A stretch of DNA of 20,335 nucleotides from a virus, in the IMG/VR virus record IMGVR_UViG_3300031227_000552, positions 1 to 20,335 of that record. One strand, 5' to 3'. Shown piece by piece: positions 14,536 through 20,229 of this stretch. The position numbers were made by a program, and so were the translations under genes. The notes beneath the pieces were generated by a model. That model was not told where the DNA came from. It ran no database searches and worked only from the letters and a program-made list of their open reading frames with translations. Numbering within the stretch: the stretch's first letter is position 1; the number at the start of each line of letters is the position of its first letter.

Positions 14536-17500
14536 TAATAGCTCCTTTTCTTTCCTGATTCAAACTCCTGTTTAACTATGAACCGAGGATTTGACATACA
14601 GAGATACCTAACCAGATCGCAGTTAGCCACTAGAATATCATTGGCATAATATCTGTGACGACCCTCGACCGTTATATTATAAACTGTTTCTTTTGAGTTT
14701 GGTAGCACTTTGACTACGGCCACCGCATTTTCTGGAACAGGTTTTTGTTGCAGAGTATTTGTTGATAGAAAACGTGGAATTACAGACAACACAGATTCGC
14801 TGTTCATTGTCAACGCCGGATTGCCTACGGTATCTTGATTTGCAATTATTGGAACAAAATTTAAAATCCCAACACACTTTAGTTTGAAATTCATTCCCAC
14901 ACATTTCACATATTTTAATACGAGGTGTACGATTCTTCCAAATCTTTTTAAATTGCCTAGATGCAACTTCTCTCCCATCCTTGCTTTTATGCCATGCTGC
15001 CATTTTCTTACTATGTCCTGTATGCTTTTGGATTCGTTCACTAAGCTCTCTTCGACGTTCTTTTGAGTATGGATGTTTCGCCCAATGTTCCTTAACCGTA
15101 AGAAGTTCAAGATTAGAAATGTCATTATTAAATTTATCACCGTCGATATGATGCAGGTGCATCCCTTTCGGAATTTTCCCATTAACTTTTTCCCAAACTT
15201 CTCTGTGAAAAAATCTTGATCCAAGTTGCAAATATCCACTTCTTCCAACTTTCCAATCGTATGTCCTTTTTCTTGCCATACACATATTGTATCACCATAT
15301 CGCAATAGGTCAAGAGAAACTTTTAATCCATTTTGTAAATAAATTTGATGGTTAGGCGTACCGCATAATTCTTTTCCATTAGAAAACGTAACCGCTACTG
15401 TTGGTCTATTAAACCCAGTTGCCATTGATACTAATACTTTCCTCAATCCAATATCTGTTTCCACCAAGTCACCAACCTTAATATCTTCGATTGGTATTTG
15501 GCCACATGAAGTTCTTACCATTGTTCCAGCCACAAAGCAGAAATCCTTGAACGCTTCCTTCGGCTTAACCTTGTCCTTAACATCACCATCAGCAGAGGTT
15601 ATATCCTTACGGCTATATCTTGACATGTGCCTTATGTGATTCGTACAATTATCACAGATAAAAAACTTTGGCTGAACAATCAACTCGGCATCCTTTTCCT
15701 CCCAATGTAAGAACTGTCTGACCTGTAAATGCCCTGCCTCAACTGAATCAATGCCATCTTTATATATCAATCCTCTCTTTTTAAGCTCTTCAACCGGCGT
15801 TGTCTTGGCCTGGCCGCCCTGTCTTTGAGCCAACTGCATTGTCTTATTCCCGAAATTAGGGTCAATTATGCGCTTAATGAACTTATTCTTGACTCCTTGC
15901 ATAAGAATTGACTCTTTCATTTTGATATACTTGGCATATTCATCATAAGTCTTGTCATCATAAAGCATATCATTGAAGTTTCGTTCCGGGTATTCCTCAA
16001 TAGCACACACAGAACCGGTCGGATGAACTGCATACCAACCAATCGCCCAAGGTTTCCTATCATGCGGATCAAGTACATTGTATATTTGACACCCAGATAG
16101 CTCTACATCCTCTCTTCCGATAACATGGACATCCTTATTGAACGATGGATATATCTTGCCTTGTAGGTTGATTGGGATGCCATAGAAGCGGCTTTTAATC
16201 TCCTGTCTGGTCATCAGCTTGGCTTCTTCCATCATTCGCTCATAATTGATGTATGGATTGTTCTCAGTCCAAAGGAAATAGAACTTAACACCGTTCTTTT
16301 CAGCGATCACAGGCAGCACTTCATCAACTAAAGCAGCATAACGGCTCTTGATAACCGTATGCCCTTCAAATATCTCTTCAATTAACTCCGTAACACCGCG
16401 CAAAGAAGTCATTGAAAGCAACAACTCGCCATCCCTGTCAAGCAATCTCATCTTAATCTCTTGCCATATATCCAGGTCAGGCTCTTCATCACACCACGCA
16501 AGGTCAATAGCATCACCCTGAAACGCCTCACGCTTTTGGTCATAAGACTTAAAGATCGCTAAGGATCTGTTTTTAAGTAATAGCTTACGGTTCGTATAGC
16601 CATTGATCTCATCATAACTGCCGTACTTGATTTTATGTAAAGGCATGAGCCTTGCCATCTTAGCCTGTTGAATGTTCACAGACTCAGCAAAGGTTAATGC
16701 ACAACACCAGAACCTTGCGGCCGGCATTGAGATCATCTTCTTATCTACATAACAACTGACGGCTTCAGTCTTTCCGGAATTATGATGAATCGCGCCACAC
16801 GCATAATAATTATGATATTTGGGAACAGTAAAATCCCACTTGACATCTTCCCTGATATACTCTATACTGATTATAGCCGAATAAGCGGTATTACGAAAGG
16901 AGTTGTCACGTGGCATGGCACAACAAGAACGAATATCCTGTAAATCAGATTCGGGAATGGATTGAGGTTGAAGGAAAAACTCAAGCATGGATTGGTAAGC
17001 AACTTGGATTTGACGCAAAGCTAATTTATAAAGTTTGTAAGAAGCATGGAATAAAATGCCAACGAACTGGGCCTCGATCCGGCTCTGGCCATCCTGATTG
17101 GAAGGGTGGCAGATTGATCGACGGCGATGGCTATGTTTTGGTGTATTGTCCTGAACATCCTTATGCAAGAAAGCCTCGCGGGTGCTATGTGCTTGAGCAT
17201 CGCTTGGTGATGGAGTATCATTTAAAAAGATTTCTTTCTCGCTCAGAGGTGGTGCATCACAAGAATGGAAACAAACAGGACAACCAGATCGAAAATCTAC
17301 GTTTGTTTTCGAATAATTCTGAACATCTGAAACATGAGTTGTCTGGTAAGATTCCGGCTTGGACTTCGGAAGGAAGATTAAAAATCCTTCATGCAATAAA
17401 GAAACTGGCTGATAACCGTAGAGGCCTAACACTTGATGAGTACCAGAACAAACGAAACTCTCGCCAGAACATAGCGTAACTTTAAACATGCTCCCAGCAT

Positions 17501-17786
17501 CTTTCGTGAAGGGCTTGCTTGCTTCTGAAATAACAAGCCTCTTGCCATCCCATGCAAGTACATGGAAGTTTTCTTTTATCTTCCCAACGGCAATAGATTG
17601 CTTTAGGACAGGATCATATATCTCTGTTTCTGCCCCCAAACATCTGTTGCCCCCGAATATCACCTTGATTTTGGCTGGATCATTAGCCCATAGCTGCTGC
17701 TGAGGTAGGTATTGGTGAGCCATCAGAGGATTCTTTTTGGCTCTTGCGGCGTACTCTTGCGCGTACTTAATATCAGGTATATCCAT
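14535..17786 (-). CDS. terL: Terminase large subunit carrying two inteins
   Basis: 1083 residues: about 489 of terminase plus two inteins (49-336 and 750-1055). The mature enzyme is the DNA-packaging motor: an ATPase that docks on the portal and a nuclease that cuts concatemers. Walker A becomes GGNRSGKT after the first intein is removed (residues 45-48 joined to 337-340). Walker B is DLAWCDEE (D433, E434), the coupling motif is SMTS (458-461), and nuclease aspartates are likely D573 (LDPHD), D642 (IDPNFG) and D1057 (CDLVRY), the last just after the second intein. SD AAGGA lies four bases before ATG. Neither the ATPase loop nor the final nuclease motif is complete without splicing. Confidence 0.9.
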   Translation of the reverse strand: MDIPDIKYAQEYAARAKKNPLMAHQYLPQQQLWANDPAKIKVIFGGNRCLGAETEIYDPVLKQSIAVGKIKENFHVLAWDGKRLVISEASKPFTKDAGSMFKVTLCSGESFVCSGTHQVLGLYGYQPVSLLHEGFLIFLPKSKPESYQTTHVSDVQNYSKTNVDFRSGCPVCFHSCDAPPLSEKEIFLNDTPSPSDAQAHSTREAFLHKDVQDNTPKHSHRRRSICHPSNQDGQSRIEAQFVGILFHASYKLYKLALRQIQVAYQSMLEFFLQPQSIPESDLQDIRSCCAMPRDNSFRNTAYSAIISIEYIREDVKWDFTVPKYHNYYACGAIHHNSGKTEAVSCYVDKKMISMPAARFWCCALTFAESVNIQQAKMARLMPLHKIKYGSYDEINGYTNRKLLLKNRSLAIFKSYDQKREAFQGDAIDLAWCDEEPDLDIWQEIKMRLLDRDGELLLSMTSLRGVTELIEEIFEGHTVIKSRYAALVDEVLPVIAEKNGVKFYFLWTENNPYINYERMMEEAKLMTRQEIKSRFYGIPINLQGKIYPSFNKDVHVIGREDVELSGCQIYNVLDPHDRKPWAIGWYAVHPTGSVCAIEEYPERNFNDMLYDDKTYDEYAKYIKMKESILMQGVKNKFIKRIIDPNFGNKTMQLAQRQGGQAKTTPVEELKKRGLIYKDGIDSVEAGHLQVRQFLHWEEKDAELIVQPKFFICDNCTNHIRHMSRYSRKDITSADGDVKDKVKPKEAFKDFCFVAGTMVRTSCGQIPIEDIKVGDLVETDIGLRKVLVSMATGFNRPTVAVTFSNGKELCGTPNHQIYLQNGLKVSLDLLRYGDTICVWQEKGHTIGKLEEVDICNLDQDFFTEKFGKKLMGKFRKGCTCIISTVINLIMTFLILNFLRLRNIGRNIHTQKNVEESLVNESKSIQDIVRKWQHGIKARMGEKLHLGNLKRFGRIVHLVLKYVKCVGMNFKLKCVGILNFVPIIANQDTVGNPALTMNSESVLSVIPRFLSTNTLQQKPVPENAVAVVKVLPNSKETVYNITVEGRHRYYANDILVANCDLVRYLCMSNPRFIVKQEFESGKKRSY
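14622..15539 (-). other. Intein 2 in terL (between F749 and C1056)
   Basis: Residues 750-1055, 306 aa, inserted one residue before nuclease Asp1057. Block A is CFVAGTMVRTSCG with Cys1; block B is GTPNHQIYL; the C-terminal block is ETVYNITVEGRHRYYAND followed by ILVAN, and the +1 residue is Cys. These are standard class 1 splicing blocks, except for Ala in place of the penultimate His. The linker between blocks B and F has no endonuclease in the terminase frame; instead the -1 frame encodes an HNH protein. The C-terminal block starts just where that gene ends. Confidence 0.85.
14677..15285 (-). CDS. HNH endonuclease in the -1 frame of intein 2
   Basis: 202 residues, same strand as terL but in the -1 frame, contained within the intein. 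Residues 17-62 match HNH_3 homing nucleases (GYLQLGSRFFHREVWEKV, then PKGMHLHHIDGDKFNNDISN), with H45, H46, N54 and N58 as active-site candidates. The C-terminal half has two CX2CX14CX3C zinc ribbons (C126, C129, C144, C148; C165, C168, C183, C187), probably for DNA recognition. A TGA lies three codons before the first ATG, so entry is by internal initiation (ATG 15285 or 15279; SD weak) or by a -1 shift near an A5 run. TTGACC-N16-TACAAT at 15313-15286 is a possible promoter that would give a near-leaderless message. It would cut terL alleles lacking the intein. Confidence 0.8.
   Translation of the reverse strand: MCMARKRTYDWKVGRSGYLQLGSRFFHREVWEKVNGKIPKGMHLHHIDGDKFNNDISNLELLTVKEHWAKHPYSKERRRELSERIQKHTGHSKKMAAWHKSKDGREVASRQFKKIWKNRTPRIKICEMCGNEFQTKVCWDFKFCSNNCKSRYRRQSGVDNEQRICVVCNSTFSINKYSATKTCSRKCGGRSQSATKLKRNSL
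16840..16868 (+). promoter_or_regulatory. Promoter for the antisense HNH gene
   Basis: TTGACA (16840-16845), 17-base spacer, TATACT (16863-16868; one mismatch to TATAAT). It points toward the plus-strand HNH gene, whose GTG is about 35 bases past the predicted start. It sits inside codons for the residues just before and in block F of intein 1. Confidence 0.65.
16910..17479 (+). CDS. Antisense HNH homing endonuclease inside intein 1
   Basis: 189 residues, the only convincing plus-strand gene in the window. It starts at GTG 16910 with AAAGGAG (16897-16903) seven bases upstream. N-terminal residues about 10-50 look like a helix-turn-helix (WIGKQLGFDAKLIYKVCKKH); residues about 70-140 match HNH nucleases of intron/intein type (YVLEHRLVMEYHL, EVVHHKNGNKQDN, IENLRLFSNN), with H116, H117, N119, N125 and N129. 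It is nested wholly in intein 1 but opposite to it, and its last 17 or so codons overlap block B. It should nick or cut terL without the intein and so spread it; specificity is unknown. Confidence 0.85.
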   Translation: MAWHNKNEYPVNQIREWIEVEGKTQAWIGKQLGFDAKLIYKVCKKHGIKCQRTGPRSGSGHPDWKGGRLIDGDGYVLVYCPEHPYARKPRGCYVLEHRLVMEYHLKRFLSRSEVVHHKNGNKQDNQIENLRLFSNNSEHLKHELSGKIPAWTSEGRLKILHAIKKLADNRRGLTLDEYQNKRNSRQNIA

Positions 17787-17905
17787 AAGTCCTTGATAAT
17801 GCGCAAGTTAGGTTAAAATAAAACGCTCTCATTCACTCGTCAGCGAACGATGTTAGCTTAATAGGTACTTGATACAGGTAAGTATCGCCAAAACAATCAA
17901 TACAC

Positions 17906-18049
17906 CTATGCTAAATCCACTAAATGAGGGTGAACAGAAACAGGTATGCTAAGTAACGATAGCTTTCCAGCCTTCTCCTTCAGCCAATCGGTGATGATTT
18001 CGTCATGAACAAACATGCCAACCGTATTGGGATATAATAAATCTGTCAA
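17906..18049 (-). CDS. Micro-ORF between terS and terL
   Basis: 36 codons from ATG 18016 (MFVHDEIITDWLKEKAGK, then LSLLSIPVSVHPHLVDLA), or 47 from TTG 18049. The frame is also open back to an SD-preceded ATG CAC TAA at 18058-18050, so TAA interrupts it at codon 3. The amphipathic helix looks real, but without a good SD of its own the product is uncertain. Confidence 0.3.
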   Translation of the reverse strand: MTDLLYPNTVGMFVHDEIITDWLKEKAGKLSLLSIPVSVHPHLVDLA

Positions 18050-18055
18050 TTAGTG

Positions 18056-18167
18056 CATTGTCTTATCCTTTCCAGCACCATAGCAGCGCATAAAGACTGA
18101 AGCCGATGATGCTTATGAAAAATAGCGTGAAACTTAATTGTCCTAGCATGTCATATAATTAGTGCAT
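18056..18167 (-). promoter_or_regulatory. Two mini-ORFs ATG-CAC-TAA with SD
   Basis: The first at 18167-18159 overlaps the terS stop (TAATG) and has a GGGGG SD eight bases before it. The second at 18058-18050 has AAAGGA seven bases before it. Both share the 12-mer AATGCACTAATT and both are in frame with the micro-ORF that follows. They would make the dipeptide Met-His and could act as ribosome-stalling or re-initiation elements. Confidence 0.4.
18063..18149 (-). CDS. 28-residue membrane micro-ORF
   Basis: MLGQLSFTLFFISIIGF, then SLYALLWCWKG: a single hydrophobic helix with a positively charged C-terminus. In frame with the upstream ATG-CAC-TAA mini-ORF, but with no SD of its own. Similar in length to the membrane peptide at 20056. 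Possibly re-initiated; low certainty. Confidence 0.35.
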   Translation of the reverse strand: MLGQLSFTLFFISIIGFSLYALLWCWKG

Positions 18168-18682
18168 TAGTTAAACCCCCTTGCCCTTAATGTTTTCATG
18201 AACTCTTCATCTGTCTGTTCTGCAAACTCCGGGTGTAAGCCATGCTGTACTTTCGCCTCATACATATCTGTGAAGATTTTGAGATGCTTACCTAATAATT
18301 CAAGCGATCGGTTTGCACCTGATGAATCAAACTGCCAAATTCCAACAACCGTTTCTGTGCCATCCTCCATTTCAACAATGGCTTCGGCCTGTTTCATCTT
18401 CTTTCCATCACGAACCATTACCATCTTCTTTTCCATGCAACGATCAGCTACCTCTCTAATTGAATTAAGAACATAATCTGCTGTAATTTCTGTGCGTTCT
18501 TGTTGTTTTTTCATAAGTATGTTCAAATATTGAACAATCAAAGGTTTTCTTAGGTTTTCCCAAGCTATTACGGCTGATGTCTTTACAGAGTATCCAGACC
18601 TGATTGCAGCTTGAGTTGCATTGAGATCTATTAAGAACTCATGACAGAACTTCTTTTGTTTTGGTGTTAGTTTATTTTTCAT
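18167..18682 (-). CDS. terS: Terminase small subunit
   Basis: 171 residues. Residues 5-32 (LTPKQKKFCHEFLIDLNATQ, AAIRSGYS) are the diagnostic N-terminal helix-turn-helix of Terminase_2-type small subunits, which recognise the phage packaging site and regulate TerL. Next is a helical oligomerisation region (VQYLNILMKKQQERTEITAD), then a beta-rich middle and the segment SLELLGKHLKIFTDMYEAKV typical of these proteins. The start overlaps the previous gene's stop by four bases (ATGA). It is separated from terL by an unusually long 380-bp spacer. Confidence 0.9.
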   Translation of the reverse strand: MKNKLTPKQKKFCHEFLIDLNATQAAIRSGYSVKTSAVIAWENLRKPLIVQYLNILMKKQQERTEITADYVLNSIREVADRCMEKKMVMVRDGKKMKQAEAIVEMEDGTETVVGIWQFDSSGANRSLELLGKHLKIFTDMYEAKVQHGLHPEFAEQTDEEFMKTLRARGFN

Positions 18683-18891
18683 TTAATTTCCATCGCGGAT
18701 AACTGGCTTTCATCTTTTGGCATTACGATAACAGATCCACTATCAATCGCATCTTGAGATATTAACAACCTAAATCCCTGGGGATCAAAAATCATTCTGA
18801 CTATATTGCCACCGCGCAAACTTAGCCTCCCGATTTGTTCACAAATTACATCGTCAGTATATGATTTTTTAAATTTAAAGGTATCTTCCAT
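18679..18891 (-). CDS. Small unknown protein before terS
   Basis: 70 residues: MEDTFKFKKSYTDDVICEQI, GRLSLRGGNIVRMIFDPQGF, RLLISQDAIDSGSVIVMPKD and an acidic end. Predicted compact alpha/beta; one Cys, no known motif. SD GAGG is six bases upstream. Coupled to terS by ATGA, so it is likely made with the packaging proteins. Confidence 0.65.
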   Translation of the reverse strand: MEDTFKFKKSYTDDVICEQIGRLSLRGGNIVRMIFDPQGFRLLISQDAIDSGSVIVMPKDESQLSAMEIK

Positions 18892-18913
18892 CTAATCCTC
18901 ATTGATTATATCA

Positions 18914-19096
18914 CTAAATCTTAATTAGCGGTAGTTTTTTAACTTCTGAATAATCTGCTAGATCCTTTGGACATTCGTGCCACTTGTTACGATCGGTGTT
19001 CCACTTCTTCCTTCGCCTTGCAAGAGTAGCCGCAGACTTCCGATGATGTTCGGCTTTGCGTTTCCATTTTTCATCTAGCTTGGCCTGGGTCAGCAT
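18914..19096 (-). CDS. Small basic helical protein
   Basis: 60 residues, very basic and helical (KRKAEHHRKSAATLARRRKK), with a single Cys (HECPKDLADYSE) and Trp residues. Starts seven bases inside the end of the second GroES-like gene; SD weak (AAGGGATG, ten bases away). Might bind nucleic acid; no family recognised. Confidence 0.5.
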   Translation of the reverse strand: MLTQAKLDEKWKRKAEHHRKSAATLARRRKKWNTDRNKWHECPKDLADYSEVKKLPLIKI

Positions 19097-19410
19097 AAAA
19101 CCACATCCCTTATTACAACTAAGACCTCAACGAACGGTATTGAATAAAAACCACTACCATCCATCCTGAAATCAGGTTTGCGACTCGGCCTTTGAATATA
19201 AACTATATCCCCTTCTTTACATGGCGGCGGAACTTTCTTCTGTTTTGGATATGCCGGTGGTGTATAAATCCCTCCTACTGAAACGGCTTCGCACTTAATT
19301 GACCTATCTGAACTGTCATCACCTATATATAATCCTGATGCGGTCGTTCGTTCTTCCCTTAAAACCCTTACAACCATTTTGCCATCGATTGATTTGATTT
19401 TACGTTTCAT
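19090..19410 (-). CDS. Second, divergent GroES-like protein
   Basis: 106 residues with the GroES layout but extra loops: N-terminal strand KMVVRVLREERTTASGLYI (mobile-loop region with a hydrophobic GLYI), then EGDIVYIQRPSRKPDF and a C-terminal FVEVLVVIRDVV in place of LVLRxxDILAxV. The 20-residue insert with PPAYPKQKKVPPPC is unusual. SD GGAG lies before ATG. It directly follows the canonical GroES. It may form mixed rings or bind GroEL with another cargo; this is inference. Confidence 0.6.
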   Translation of the reverse strand: MKRKIKSIDGKMVVRVLREERTTASGLYIGDDSSDRSIKCEAVSVGGIYTPPAYPKQKKVPPPCKEGDIVYIQRPSRKPDFRMDGSGFYSIPFVEVLVVIRDVVLC

Positions 19411-19456
19411 TTTAATCTCCTATAGCCATAAACTGCGTATTGATACTGCGTATTGA

Positions 19457-19717
19457 TTATCCCACCTTTGCCAAAATATAATCTGGCCTTAATACGATTA
19501 ACTTTTCACCGTCAACTTCAACGGTCTTGCCTTCATGCCTTTCAAATAAAATCCGATCGCCCTCTTTTAAAGGAGCTTTGCTTTCCTTTCCTACATACGC
19601 CACAATCCCATAGAACTCTCCGTAATACGATTGAGCTTCTTCCGGGATAAATATATTCCCGGTCTTTTCTTCATGTTCCATCTTAACTAAGATATTATCG
19701 TATGGTGTTTCAAGCAT
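19457..19717 (-). CDS. groES: GroES (10-kDa co-chaperonin)
   Basis: 86 residues. N-terminal DNILVKMEHEEKTGNIFIPE contains the GroEL-binding mobile loop (hydrophobic tripeptide IFI), then GIVAYVGKES, LKEGDRILFERHEGK and the typical end EKLIVLRPDYILAKVG. Phage GroES (T4 gp31, for example) replaces the host lid so that GroEL can fold the phage capsid protein. Length is slightly shorter than host GroES (about 97). No GroEL is encoded here. SD AGGGG is seven bases before ATG. Confidence 0.85.
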   Translation of the reverse strand: MLETPYDNILVKMEHEEKTGNIFIPEEAQSYYGEFYGIVAYVGKESKAPLKEGDRILFERHEGKTVEVDGEKLIVLRPDYILAKVG

Positions 19718-19880
19718 TAGATTTCCCCTGTTGATAATTAATAAACCTTCCTTGGATCATCACGCATGTCTTACAGGCATCCCCTTCATTCCTGCAATCG
19801 TCTTTAAAGCATTTCTTGTCATCTGTTTTACCTGGATTTACTTGAAATTTCTTTTTCGCATATTCGTTTCCGTAACTCAT
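19710..19880 (-). CDS. Cys4 mini-protein
   Basis: 56 residues (MSYGNEYAKKKFQVNPGKTD...), short enough to be missed by gene callers. Four cysteines (24, 29, 36, 39; CX4CX6CX2C) suggest a small zinc-binding knuckle. GGAGG lies just before ATG. Its start overlaps the previous gene's stop by four bases (ATGA) and its end overlaps the GroES start by eight bases, so it is part of a tightly coupled run. No family recognised. Confidence 0.65.
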   Translation of the reverse strand: MSYGNEYAKKKFQVNPGKTDDKKCFKDDCRNEGDACKTCVMIQGRFINYQQGKSNA

Positions 19881-20059
19881 TTTGCCTCCAATCTTTGTTC
19901 TATTGCCGATACCCTTCTGTGAAGTTCTGTGTAGTTCTTCTTGACCTTTGATACCCTTAATGAACCATAAATAATAAATGCCATAAGAATTAAAACAATA
20001 AAGAATAACCTGTTTACCGATTCAATCGCCCTATTCTTTGGATGAAATTTCTCCATCAT
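19877..20059 (-). CDS. Small membrane protein with coiled-coil tail
   Basis: 60 residues (59 from the second ATG at 20056, better spaced from SD GGAGGGGA). One membrane helix, about 15-35 (VNRLFFIVLILMAFIIYGSL), then a helical KKNYTELHRRVSAIEQRLEA tail. This topology resembles spanin- or holin-accessory proteins, but without lysis genes around it no function is assigned. Confidence 0.65.
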   Translation of the reverse strand: MMEKFHPKNRAIESVNRLFFIVLILMAFIIYGSLRVSKVKKNYTELHRRVSAIEQRLEAK

Positions 20060-20142
20060 TCCCCTCCATTTCTATTATGCCAAGAATCACAGTTAATCCA
20101 TCCTAAAAAATAACAAAGTAGACATAATAAAATAATGTTCAT
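20056..20142 (-). CDS. 28-residue membrane mini-protein
   Basis: MNIILLCLLCYFLGWIN followed by CDSWHNRNGGE: one hydrophobic segment with several Cys, after a strong GGAGGGGG SD, ending in a 4-base overlap with the next start (ATGATG). The start region and that of the next gene are near-identical (agaaatggaggggaatga), a duplicated translation-start element. Confidence 0.55.
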   Translation of the reverse strand: MNIILLCLLCYFLGWINCDSWHNRNGGE

Positions 20143-20229
20143 TCCCCCTCCATTTCTTACTGCGTTTACGATACTAAACACTTGTTTACTTGCGGTGATT
20201 AGGTTGTTACCCCATTAAAGCTGATTAAA

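Larger units (their letters stand above)
16779..17642 (-). other. Intein 1 in terL (splits Walker A)
   Basis: Residues 49-336, 288 aa. Cys1 opens block A (CLGAETEIYDP); block B is FVCSGTHQVL (111-120, SxxH); block F/G is WDFTVPKYHNYYACGAIHHN with a terminal His-Asn and +1 Ser. Splicing restores GGNRSGKT. The linker (about residues 122-300) has no endonuclease motif on the sense strand: it is the reverse complement of an HNH gene read from the plus strand, yet stays free of stops. A defective intein would leave the motor without a phosphate-binding loop. Confidence 0.9.
17787..18166 (-). other. 380-bp terS-terL spacer with micro-ORFs
   Basis: No long gene. It holds the micro-ORFs at 18063-18149 and 17906-18049, two copies of the 12-mer aattagtgcatt (18048-18059 and 18157-18168), and about 120 bases next to terL in which I see nothing except the terL SD. 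Confidence 0.6.

Noticed and set aside
17906-18167. Stop codon reassignment (TAA as sense)
   Set aside because: TAA ends terS, terL, portal and capsid, and TGA and TAG are also used as stops.
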